A stretch of DNA of 64,000 bases. Origin: Tetraselmis striata (lineage: Eukaryota > Chlorophyta > Chlorodendrophyceae > Chlorodendrales > Chlorodendraceae). A program made the translations under genes and the position numbers. The notes beneath the pieces are model-generated. The model was not told the origin of the DNA and made no database searches. It was given only the letters and a program-made list of their open reading frames with translations. The DNA lies in assembly GCA_006384855.1 (NCBI GenBank), contig VCJN01000956.1:1-64000 (forward strand), written 5' to 3'. How positions within the stretch are numbered: position 1 is the stretch's first letter; the number at the start of each line of letters is the position of its first letter. This document shows, piece by piece, positions 49,058 to 59,525 of this stretch.

Positions 49058-50164
49058 AGGTTTAAAGGCTCAAAGGATTAAAAGATCCGATTTAAACAGA
49101 CCCAAAGATTCACACAAAAGATACTCCCAGCAAAAACTCAACTATCCAGACCTATAACAGACTCTCATATTCAGAACAGCTAATAATTTCAAATAGGCAT
49201 AAAACGATCAAAGGCTCAAATAAAGATTCAAGTGAATCCCGACCCCCCAAATGAAAGATCCAGATCGACATTAAAGACTCATCGCAAATCACATAAAAGG
49301 TTCCAAGAACTCAGATCCTGATCAATGATAAATAATAAACACTCACCCATCGCGCAAAACATCTCCAAAAAGATCGCAAGCCAACCGGATCTGCCCGCTT
49401 AACCGCCCTATCAATAACCGCCGATCTAGATCAAATAACGACAATTGATAAAGCCTCATAACTTGATCCGAAATAACTTACTTAGGTGTAACAACTCAGA
49501 AACCCCAAATAAACCCCAAAACAATGCACTACTATCCGGGCAATACTCATTTTGTTCGTTGCTAAATACGAATATGATATACTAATCACACCAATTGACT
49601 CGTCAATACATCAATAACAAAAAATGGGAAAATCTTAAGGTAACAAGGATCCAGATATCATCCAATTACAATACTGAAAAAGCTCAATAGATCCAAATCA
49701 ATAACAAAGATTCGCAAATTCAAAAATAAAAAAATGAAAATCCTCAACAGGCTCAATGAAGAACAAAAAATCCATGCAGATCGCCTTGAATGCCATATCA
49801 TCGTCAACAATAGGACAAGTCAGGAAAGAATATACATACACAGAGATAAAACATTATTTCCGTATACAGCACGCAAATATACACAGATCACGATCTAATA
49901 TTCAAAGCAAGCGCACAAAACTGATCAAAACACGTGTGGTATAAAAAACTAGTTCCATGCCACCGGAAGGCAGGTGGCAAGCCCAAGAATAAGGGCAAGG
50001 CGGCCGTATCTGGCCAGTGAGCCGGAAGGCAGCGGCAAGAAGGAGACTCCCGGGGATGCCGGGGAAAAGATCGAGAAGATCAAGGATGCATTCATCTCGA
50101 ACGAATATGACGAGAAAATGATCGTAGAAATCGAGATCGAGGCCATACATGCTACGACATGCCA
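49058..50164 (+). repeat. Right arm of the 1.1-kb foldback palindrome (element copy d)
   Basis: Begins aggtttaaaggctc and ends gctacgacatgcca, both mirrored in the left arm. The plus-strand ORF 49974-50207 reads SGKKETPGDAGEKIEKIKDA, the intact version of the N-terminal motif. Confidence 0.85.
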
Positions 50165-50454
50165 TTTTTTTGTGCGGGTGACCGGTAGGCGGCCTGTCAT
50201 GTCTTGATTGTATAGTTGCGGCGGGGAATGCCGGTATGTTGGCATGAAACTACATAGAGATGACGGCGCGGGCGTACACCTGTGGATGCCAGCTGTATGG
50301 CAACGCTCGCTCGACTAGGCATGACGTGCGCTAGCATGCGTCGTCGTGCCAGCGGTGGAATACTTACTCTTGCTACCCTATGCTTAGATCCTTGGTATGA
50401 GGTGGAACGGCATGCTTACGAATAACAGATGCTAAGGTGAGCCGGTCGCCAGAG

Positions 50455-51260
50455 CCTGGCGGGTGGGAGCTGAGCTGTTATGGGACGGCCCCATTGGCCG
50501 TTTCCAAGTGCTAGCACAGCTGGAGTGTCGGTAGGTACGTAGTGCTACCCTATGCATGTATCCCTACGGCGTGTTATATGTACAAGTCGTGACAAAGAGC
50601 GGGATCCTATTGCCTGGGGTATGACCCGTTGCGTGTACGCTTGGTCGACGTTTGCGGGGATCATGGTGGCCGAAGTGGCCATGCCTGTGGTGTACGCCTC
50701 CGGAGCGTTTTTCTCTTCCGTAATTGGACAAGTTTTCCCCCTTTGCCGGGGCTAGTGGTCGGGTCGGACTACCCGCCGCCGCCCCTCTCTTGGGTTTGAC
50801 AGGAGCTACGTCTCCATGAGATGTGAGGTCCCCCCACGGCAAAGGTTTTTTTTCCTTTTCGGCCGTGATAGTTGGTCGTTGGTAGATGATGGAAAAGACA
50901 CTAAGGGTGCAGCGTAACGTGCCGTGGTAGCAAGGTAGAGCTGGAGATGGGTGCGACGTCGCAGTAATGTTGAGTCCGCCTTAAATTCCCGCTACATGTG
51001 TAGTTTTGCGCTTCTATCCTTAGCCCGTCGACCCACTGTTTGCTCCTCTCGTCCCCGTGCCTGTTCATGCGCATTCCGAGCGCTGTTCCCGACAGCTCCC
51101 GTCGTCTATTGCTTTTTTAAATACACGAATAATATATAATATAGCGACTATTTGTCCCGGCGATGACGTTTAGCGACTACCCTCGCACGGTGGTTGTTAC
51201 GCCTTTTTATCCTCTTTAGGCAAGTGTTGTAAGGATTCAATGCACGTGCGTGCTTCACAT
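50455..51260 (+). repeat. ~806-bp direct repeat, right copy (possible old LTR)
   Basis: Partner of 41734-42540. If the two are LTRs they bound a ~9.5-kb element that contains copies b-d of the gag-like family. Confidence 0.6.
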
Positions 51261-51313
51261 GAGTAGCGATACACTAGTGCACTAGTGCACTCCATCAGCG
51301 ATACGACGACGAG

Positions 51314-51379
51314 TTTTCGCAGCTAGACAGCGTAGATTTTGCATCAAAATGTACGGGGTCGGCTGGGACCGAAAGATCC
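51314..51379 (-). mobile_element. Fragment of the young LTR element: 7 bp of LTR plus 59-62 bp of interior
   Basis: Identical to 51935-52000, the junction of the left LTR with the element interior. It breaks off from LTR identity after only agttttc. A partial extra copy 560 bases from the full element. Confidence 0.7.
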
Positions 51380-51739
51380 ACGACTGGTACGGGGCCGCCA
51401 GACCGGATGGTGTCCGGAAAGGCGCCGCGCGTCCCGAGCCCCCGCCGGTGTGTGTAAATTACATGCCACCAGCGATCACGTGGCTCATCAGGACAGTACA
51501 TTCCGCTATGCTGCTCTCGGCCTCTCATCACGGCTAAGATGTTGGGAAAGCCTGACTAATTGCTGCCGCACCTGGGCTTATCGGACACGCAACACCCCTG
51601 TGGGATGACGTATATCAAAATGATATTCACTCCCCACCTCAGGTGCTTTCACAACTAACCAGACTAACCCTAATCTAAATCGAGCAGCATCCGGAAACGT
51701 ACACACAAGCGACTCATTGTCTCCGGGCGGGTGGGTGGG

Positions 51740-51941
51740 AGACAATATAGTCGGATGCCTTCCAACAACTGAAGGCGCCCCCGGTCCGCGGCCGCCCTTT
51801 ATACTCGGCTAAAGGGCGCCGCCGGACCGGTGCTGGCCGGTACCGGCGTACCGGGCCGGCAGGGTCGTCACTTAACCCTGACGGCGCTGCGAAAACCAGG
51901 GTTTCCTAGGTCGTTCCTCCCAAGGAAACCCTACAGTTTTC
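51740..51941 (-). repeat. 3' LTR (element on minus strand)
   Basis: Contains TATAAA on the minus strand (51798-51803) and GC-rich inverted motifs. Identical to 54000-54201. Confidence 0.9.
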
Positions 51942-52062
51942 GCAGCTAGACAGCGTAGATTTTGCATCAAAATGTACGGGGTCGGCTGGGACCGAAAGAT
52001 CCAACAGATGAAAGAACAGTGGCCGGTCTGGCGGGGCCCGTACACGGACATATGTGAGTCAA

Positions 52063-52401
52063 TTATACAGGGAATATCCATATATAATCCACAGGACGCA
52101 TAGGTTCTTCTCTGCTATGGCCCAGTGGCAATAACAAAGCGATCTGCCCATCAATAAAATCGGGGTGCTGCAGTGCGGAGGGGCGATTTGGCAGATGACT
52201 GGGTGGTGCGGGACCATCAGCCCAGTTCATACGGTAGCCATGCCTGACCCAATCTCTGACTCGACTGACTCTGACTGATTCAGAGAAACTGTCCCAAAAT
52301 AGCCAGCCTTTACGGATAACACCGGCCGATTCCACAGGAGAATTGACGTCCAGAGCCGGCTCATGAGGAAGCTCAATTTTAGCTGACGTTAAAACCGTCA
52401 C
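52063..52401 (-). pseudogene. Pol stump: N-terminal side of a reverse transcriptase
   Basis: The ORF reads VRDWVRHGYRMNWADGP and NRPSALQHPDFIDGQIALLL, the pattern that precedes the catalytic core in reverse transcriptases of green-algal and DIRS/Gypsy-like elements. It stops before any catalytic YxDD box, and the LTR follows about 120 bases on. Pol was lost by deletion. Confidence 0.55.
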
Positions 52402-52856
52402 AAAATGCCAACGCCACAGATAGCATCATAGTGGTTAGCAGGCAGCCTGGATGACTGCTGCATGAATCAAACAATGAGTTTGAACTCGAAAATGTCTGGA
52501 ACTGAAAATAGCAGTATTTTCAAATTAAATATCGCTCCGACACAACGGGAGATATGAATCGTCCCACAGGGTGTGTCGCCTTTTACACGAAAGCATCGCC
52601 GGCCAACTGATGGGAAGTTGCCGAGACAACTGCCAGGGGCAGCACAGGATAGCAGAGGCCATCATATGTATTACACACGAGGTATCTCTCGGAGATACAC
52701 CACCTAACAGGTGACTCTCCCGGAGGAGATCAGAGCTGCTATGACACGAGCCTGAGCTCAGCTCCCGGAGGAGGGCTAACAGTCGCCCGGAGGCCTAACT
52801 GCAGCTACATGAACACCATCACTGGCCAGGCCAGGAGGACTGCAGACTCCACAGCT

Positions 52857-53852
52857 TCATCGACGTGCACTCGGGCAGTCCCTACTGAAGTGTCCCTTCC
52901 TTTGGCAGCGATAACAGGTGATGTCCGCAGCAGAAGGCCGACCAGAAGGAGACTTCTCCTTGCGCCGGCCGCCCTCCCTCCGGTCGTCGCTCCCACGGTG
53001 AAAAGACTCGGGCTCGCGAGAAGAGGAAGAAGGCTTCTCGCGCGAAGAAGAAGAGGAAGGTTTCTTGGCCTTGACCTTCTCAATCGCCTTCTTCAGCTCC
53101 TTGTAGTCCGCTGAGCCCTTCCCGCCGAGAGGGTCCACTGCATCGAACTCCTTGGCGACTTCCGCGCCGTACTCGTGCTCCACATGCAGCTTCTTGCCAC
53201 GCTTGTTAATCCGAAGAGCTACAGTGGTACACAAAGCCAGTGCCGCGGTGATCGTCTTGAACAGCTCCGCAGACGACGCTGGCGAGGAAGCAGGAAGATC
53301 GGTGCCGTCCTCAACCAAGTCACGCAGAGGCTCCTCCGCCGGTGCCAAAAGGTCATAGATCTGGAAGACGTCGTCTAGGTCGCGTTGAAGAATACGAGCA
53401 TCAGCGGTATGGCGGCGGTGAACCTTACCATCTTTGTCCAGCCAGCCATCCTCGGGTGCGTGGATGGTGCGAGACGGAGCTTCCACAGCTGCAGGTTGAG
53501 CTGGTCTCTTGCCCTTGCGGTCGTAGTCGGCGTCCCCCTCCGCAACGCGTTTCGAAGCTGAAGCCGAAGTGGACGGACCGCTCGACGACGCGACTGCCTG
53601 CCTAAGCTCAGAGACCTCTCGTTCGATACGGAGTAGAGCAGCAGAAGTATCAGCAACTGCCTGTCTAGCGGCGACGAGAGGGGGAGATTCAGCTACCCCG
53701 TCTGCAGGTAGAGTGTCGCCACCTAGGACAGTGAGATGGTTTTCGCGCGAAACGAGTTGCTCGCGAAGAGCTCTGCGAGACTCAAGTAACTCGTTCCAAA
53801 CGAGTTCAAACTTGTCTACTGCTAAAACAGAGACGAGAAAGCAAGGCGACAT
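52857..53852 (-). CDS. gag: Gag polyprotein with CCHC zinc knuckle
   Basis: The ATG at 53852 opens about 331 codons. Order of parts: a short hydrophobic start, a helical region with coiled-coil character (ELLESRRALREQL), a Ser/Lys-rich linker, a central helical domain (DLDDVFQIYDLLAPAEE; AALALCTTVALRINKRG), a basic Ser/Arg/Lys-rich stretch and a terminal knuckle CYRCQRKGHFSRDC (C-x2-C-x4-H-x4-C). This is the standard make-up of a retrotransposon Gag, which packages element RNA. The LTR promoter at 54058 lies upstream. An alternative is a spliced start using the ATG near 53912, since ttttagcag at about 53820 looks like an acceptor. Confidence 0.8.
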   Translation of the reverse strand: MSPCFLVSVLAVDKFELVWNELLESRRALREQLVSRENHLTVLGGDTLPADGVAESPPLVAARQAVADTSAALLRIEREVSELRQAVASSSGPSTSASASKRVAEGDADYDRKGKRPAQPAAVEAPSRTIHAPEDGWLDKDGKVHRRHTADARILQRDLDDVFQIYDLLAPAEEPLRDLVEDGTDLPASSPASSAELFKTITAALALCTTVALRINKRGKKLHVEHEYGAEVAKEFDAVDPLGGKGSADYKELKKAIEKVKAKKPSSSSSREKPSSSSREPESFHRGSDDRREGGRRKEKSPSGRPSAADITCYRCQRKGHFSRDCPSARR

Positions 53853-53999
53853 ACAGCACCACAAGCGAGACAAGGAGCCACGTCCAAGACGGACTCGCGG
53901 ACCGAGCCATGGTGAGTGCCGGGATCAAACACACTACAGAACGCAGAAGAAATTTGAATTTTTGTAGTCGAAGATATACGAAAATGTACCAGTCGTAGA

Positions 54000-54201
54000 A
54001 GACAATATAGTCGGATGCCTTCCAACAACTGAAGGCGCCCCCGGTCCGCGGCCGCCCTTTATACTCGGCTAAAGGGCGCCGCCGGACCGGTGCTGGCCGG
54101 TACCGGCGTACCGGGCCGGCAGGGTCGTCACTTAACCCTGACGGCGCTGCGAAAACCAGGGTTTCCTAGGTCGTTCCTCCCAAGGAAACCCTACAGTTTT
54201 C
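54000..54201 (-). repeat. 5' LTR with TATA box (element on minus strand)
   Basis: Minus-strand TATAAA at 54058-54063 suits a retrotransposon promoter reading into gag. The ends are gaaaactgtag and tatattgtct rather than TG...CA. Confidence 0.9.
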
Positions 54202-54618
54202 AAAAAATATTGTGCACAGCACGGCGCGGCAGCAAGGCAGCACGACGGCGTCACGCACCCTCTGCCCATCCGACTATCCGTCCCCTCAACAGTCCAATAG
54301 ATATTTCGCCGATTCGCGCCCGCGCTTACTAATCTTGGAACAGTTGCGGGCCAGGTAGTGCCTGAGTTTTGACGCCCTTACTCGCCACTCGAAAACATCC
54401 GCCTGTCTTCAGACGTTATCCCTTAGCTCTCGCAGTAGAAATCTTCAGCCCCACCCCCCCCCCCCCCCCCCCCCCCCTCACACCTCTTTCCTGCCGACCC
54501 TTTCATATCTCGTTGCGACGGCCTACAGTTACCCGTATATATTTTTGCGAGTCGCGCCTCACCGTGCCGTAGCTGCCGCTGACCGCAAAAAATCCCCGAG
54601 CGTGTACTCAAGAACCAG
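54202..54618. other. Upstream region of the next gene
   Basis: 417 bases between the LTR and the ATG. It contains a C run at 54451-54477 about 140 bases before the start; no clear TATA box was seen. Confidence 0.4.
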
Positions 54619-57600
54619 ATGATGGCCGTCACTATCACCTCCATGGCGCGGACGCCGCCCGCAGCTGACATCGGCAAGGCTGCGGCTCTCAGCCGCCCGA
54701 CTCGCCTACTTGCTGGACGTGAGTGTGCAGCGCCCTCCTGGGGCCTCGACGTTGCAGCCCCTTCCTTCAACTGGTCATTGGAGGAAAATCGGAAAGGACG
54801 AATATGTAGCGGTCAGCAGGACGTGATCGCTCGGCGGGGCCCGGTGTCGATGGTGTCGCTCGGAAATCTGCTTCGCAAATTCTAGTCGCAAATTGTTACA
54901 GGCATCTCAACTGCACCATCAGACAGGGCGGCGGCGACACAGTGCGCAGCTCCGCCGCCTCCCGATGTACCATAACCTGCCCGTAGCCGCACTGGTCTCA
55001 TATTTTGCCTTCGCGAGAATATGACGCTGCTCAAGAGCACGGCCCAAACTCAGAGCTTCAGCCGTCATTCCAGCCCCCAGCTAGGCTTGAAACAGGCCTC
55101 CACACCCAGCTCGGCTGAGGAACAACGCCACCCTCACTGAGAACAATGCCGTGCTGCACAGGGCCACTGTCGTCTGCTGGAGTCGGGCCGCTAGGCATCG
55201 GCAAGAGGGCTACCCGGAAGCGCAGCTCTGCCCCCCTCACCCGCGCCTCCTTCGACAAGGGCAGCGTGGAGGAAGCCGCGCGCAAGGCCGAGGCAGAAGC
55301 AAGGGAAGCCCTGAAGAGTGGCGACTCGCTGCCTGACTCGGACAGCGTGGAGGATGCTGCCAAGCAAGCCGCAGCGGACGTCAAGGACACCATGAAGCGT
55401 AATAACCCGCTGCCAGGCGGTGTCGAATCAGCCGCAAAGCAGGCTGCGGCAGAAGTAAAAGAAGTCGCCAAGGGTGGTAACTCACGCGGCGCGGCCATCT
55501 ACGGTGGGCTGGCAGGCCTGTATGGAGTCTTGGTGAGGTGTCCCGCCCCAGCTGCAAATATGCATGCCCTGGCCCGGCATGACATGTCTGCAATCAGTAA
55601 GTGGATCCGTCTGATATATCAATGTCAATTTGGCAACCAATTAAATCGACCTTTTAGTATTTGGACAACGTTGAATTCCCATCCGATTGTTCGCATGTGT
55701 GCTTCTGAGAGGCAGCGGGAGCCTACACCCATGAGGTACCTTGCATGGGAGGATGCCTTTGTGGCGCTGTATTGCTGACGGTGGTGTAGTGCCCTCCTTT
55801 GCCCACCCCCTTTGTCGCACGCAGGCGCTCGCCAAAGTGGCAGCCCCCGGCGCTGCCATCGAGCTGGTCTACAATGCCTGCGGCATGGACTCAGCGATCG
55901 CTTTCATGCGCCTGGCGGGCGTCTTCACGCTGCTGCCAGCCGTCGCGCTATGGTGCCTCAAGGTAAGGAGCTAAAAACTGTAATGGTGCCGGGTCAGAAG
56001 CTGTACCCCCTGCTAGTTGACGTTTACACAGAACGGGCGCATGCGGGGCTCTATTTCAAGGCGCTGATGGTGGCGCGTTGCTGCTGCAGGGGGCTGCCGA
56101 GCATGGCCGTCTGGCCTCCGCCACGTACGAGCGCCTCAACCTCTCGCTCATGATAGGGGGGCTAGGCTACGCCGCGCTGGCCGCCGCCGCCGCGATGTCC
56201 TCCAACTTCATGCTTGCCCCCTCCAACTTCATATGGTGAGCTCCCCCCCTCCCCCCCTATCCCATCATGCTCCACCCCGGATATTATCCGGCCTCAAGTG
56301 TGCCAGCACACACGCCCGTTGCCAACTTCAGTACAATGATAGTCGGCGGATCCCAACTGCAGGTTATGGGCAACCCCTGGTACTCATGAACATAACCACC
56401 GTCAGCTAGCGTGCACAGTTTATACGCAATGGCCATCAGCCGATTGGCCTGCAACTGCTACCACACTCGATCGCATGACTGTACTATGTCTGGCACCTGG
56501 TATAACAGTCTGATTAGCTTTCTGGATGCGCGTCACTAGTTGGCGCATCATCAGTATCTAGGACCATCACGTCTAGAACTGGGCGCCCCTTGAAACGCAT
56601 ACTGATGAATGGTTTTAGAGACAATACCGCATCAGGGAAGGTTTGCCTTGGGACCTGGTTTTATTGTGTGACCGAGTTCCAAATTCTCATTTGGTTGGCT
56701 GGTTCAGGGGCGTCGTGGGCATTGGCGTCATCACAGCTGCGGCAGCGGGACACGTTCTGGCCCGTGGGGCCGGGCTGGACGTTGTCGTGCGCCGCATCCC
56801 CTCTGAGGCTGCCCAGGTGTTTCGACCTGTCAACAAGCTTGCCACTTTTTACTCTGGGCTGACGGCTGTGAGCTTCCTGATGGTGACAACCCGCCGCCCC
56901 CCAGCCTTGACCTGAAGAATTATTACATTGTGTATAAAGAATGATATAATTGCATCGGTGCACGGTGTGAATTAGATTGACATCCCGCTGTCCCCATGAG
57001 ATGCAATGATTACATATTTCTTGAAATTTTAAAAGGTAGTATGGCAGCATCAGGCAAGCCTGTATTGCCGTGCTGTATATAGTCCCAGACAAAAAAGTAG
57101 CAAAATTTCTACGACTGTCATTTAGATGCATCTAATGCGATCCCAATTTCAGGCTGATATTTATTACATCGGCATCGCCGGCAGCGCCAGTCCAGGCGTA
57201 TGGCACATAGGCACACTCCAAATCATCTTGCCATGGGATTGTTATCGCACTCTCAGCATGCGCGTGGGTCTGTGTTTATGCCCTTTTCCATCCAACTTAC
57301 CATATTGTTGCTGGCGACCATTTCAGGGCGCGGCGCTGCTGGGGGCGCCGTCCGCCCTTCACGGGTTCCTGTTCTCCGAGACCGCCGGTATTGGGCCGCT
57401 GAACATCGCCCTCAAGCGCAACATCGGCATGCTGATTATCAGCACAGCAGTGGCCGCTGCCTTCACGCTCAAGGTCGGCCGGCTGCAGGGGGGCCCCCTT
57501 CCCCTCCTTCGCGTAGAGCTGCAACCAAATAATATACATGCTTGTGCTTAATGTATTCTGCTATGTACTTGTAGAGCACACACTATTTGCCGGCTGCAAA

Positions 57601-58143
57601 ATCCGGATAAATAGAAAGATCAAACCGCTCCATGTCCTTTCTCACTGATTATGCTGGATTCGGCGTTGCAGGATGGGGCGGACCGCAACCGCTTGGGCTC
57701 CTCCACCTTCAAGCTTCTCAACCTTGGCTTTGGCCTTGCATGTGCCGGCACACTTGCGGTAGGAGGCTAACCCAATGGCCCCGCCCGCCCTGTTGACCCC
57801 ACCTAAATTATTACGGGCTTTTTAATTCATGGGTTGGCTTGAGCCTTCAAGCGGCCATGGTGGCTGACTGCGGGGCACACTCTGGTGTGGACAGACTCTG
57901 GCATTCTACGTACAGACCTACCCTGCGGCGCAGCTGACTGCGGTCTCCGGCGGGTGAGTATCCCGCGCACTGCGACGTAGCTTGCATGTATTGGCTTCAT
58001 GCGCACAGCGCAGCGCTGACTATGTCTGTGCCCATGTGCATTGCGGTCTGCTGTGCGCCCGCCACTCTTCCCCCAGCATGTTTGCAGTCTTGGCTGCAGC
58101 GGCCGGCACATGCGGCTACCAGTACGCCATGGCCAAGAAGTAG
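54619..58143 (+). CDS. Plastid-targeted multi-spanning membrane protein with LEA-like repeats, function unknown
   Basis: Exons: 54619-54718, 55162-55532, 55825-55962, 56090-56235, 56708-56882, 57327-57473, 57672-57758, 57895-57953, 58077-58143. All GT-AG, 429 codons. Residues 1-62 look like a chloroplast transit peptide (MMAVTITSMARTPPAADIG start, RSSAPLTRAS near the likely cleavage point). Residues 68-142 hold three imperfect Ala/Lys/Glu repeats (SVEEAARKAEAEAREA, SVEDAAKQAAADVKDT, VESAAKQAAAEVKEV) like group-3 LEA proteins. From ~145 there are about seven hydrophobic segments. The membrane part is internally duplicated: residues 158-251 and 311-388 align, with introns at the same two places. 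It ends AMAKK. An envelope or thylakoid protein is likely; the family is not recognised. The start uses the first of two ATGs and a strong GTGAGT donor. Confidence 0.82.
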
Positions 58144-59525
58144 GCGAGGTCTTTCAGGACAGGAGGGCGCTGATGTTGCGCACTGCGTATATTCCTTAGC
58201 CGTCGCATGCCTCATTTTTGCATCGGAGGAGAGACAAGTTGTGTTTTTTGAATGTACACGACGTAGTGTATGGATGAGGAGAGGCAGGTCCCGACACCAG
58301 TCAGCTCCGATTTAGAAGGCATGCGGTGTGACACTCTGAAGACTGGAGAAAACAATATATCATACTAGACTGCAAACCAGCAGCTCAGTTTGGGGCTGTG
58401 AGTGTTGTAATATAATGCTAATGCTACCACATAGCTTCTGCGGAGGCCTGTGCCGAGACTGTGACCGTCAAGCTGTGCCAACTAAGAGTGCAATGGAATT
58501 CAGCCCACCCACACGAGAACTTGAACATCCTGAACCAAGCGCCTTACAGTCGCTAGATAGTACAAGGCATGGTTCTTGTCCAGCAGAAGGGTTGCAAAAG
58601 TAAACACGGTTGTGACAGCATCACAACCAAGTGGCCGTCAGTTCCAATTGCATGCTTTGGTAGAAGGTGGTCGGCGATTTCCCTCATTCTGGTTCGTCAA
58701 CAAGGGCTTCCCCGCGCTATAATGCTGAGCAGGACGGGCCATCCTATGCTCGTAGGCTGGATTCTGGTACAGGTAGCTAGGCGTCATGCTGAGCCTGCTG
58801 CCACTGGTAGGGAATGCCTGGTAAGCGGAAAGACTACAGGGTACCGGTATCTTTTCTTGGGCTCCTATGAATAAGCTGTCAGTACTACTGCTAGGTACGT
58901 GTAATCCTTCTTATTCTGATGGCGTAGCGTTTATTACGTCGCTTATTCGTAGAGAAAATTTATACTAACGGTAACCGTGGCCGATGTCCGATACAATGTA
59001 CCCGCCATACACCAACAAGTACATTAGCAACATATGTATAAATAACGTTGTCGCTAGACGACAGCTGCATCAGAGCGCGCAGGTACCTGTACTGGCAGCG
59101 GAGGCAGCCCTCGTACGCAGCATGCCGCGGAGGGCTCCTGCTACTGAGCGTACTACAGCGCATCGAGCTTTCGCGCATGCGACCCCGAAGTCACAGGCGT
59201 CCACAGAGCAGCGTGGCGGGTCAGGCACCACGCGTTGGTAGGTGCGCGCGGCGCATTGCGGGGCTCACGGGACGCGCGGGCTGGGGCCTCATATTGCTAG
59301 CGAGCGCGGCGGTGCGTGCGAACACCGCGGCCAACGGAGGGGATACCCGCAGGTCAGGCGGGCGCGCGTTTCATCGCGTTTGTCTTAACCAAGAACATAT
59401 ACTGCGCGACGTTTGGCAGCCGGGGCGCGAGCCGCCCTGACCCGCACGGGTAAAGGCACGCGGGAGCCGGGCAGACTGGAGCCTTCAGTTGGCTGGGCGA
59501 GACCTGCGGGGTGCGGCGCGGCGGG
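58144..59525. other. Intergenic region, no supported gene
   Basis: 1.4 kb. It includes the 3' UTR of the preceding gene and presumably the promoter of the next. No repeat or ORF of note. Confidence 0.45.
58406..58410 (+). terminator. TGTAA poly(A) signal candidate
   Basis: TGTAA about 265 bases after the stop of the plastid membrane protein gene. Confidence 0.4.

Larger units (their letters stand above)
51740..54201 (-). mobile_element. Young LTR retrotransposon, deletion derivative with Gag and a pol stump
   Basis: Two 202-bp direct repeats (51740-51941 and 54000-54201) are identical base for base. Between them, on the minus strand, lie an intact gag ORF and a short fragment matching the N-terminal side of a reverse transcriptase; the rest of pol is missing. 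The element is therefore non-autonomous but recent. No target-site duplication is visible at its ends. It ends about 420 bases upstream of the next gene. Confidence 0.85.

Noticed and set aside
52805..53083. Other minus-strand ORF overlapping the end of gag
   Set aside because: The gag frame carries the zinc knuckle and stop; the overlapping frame has no motif.
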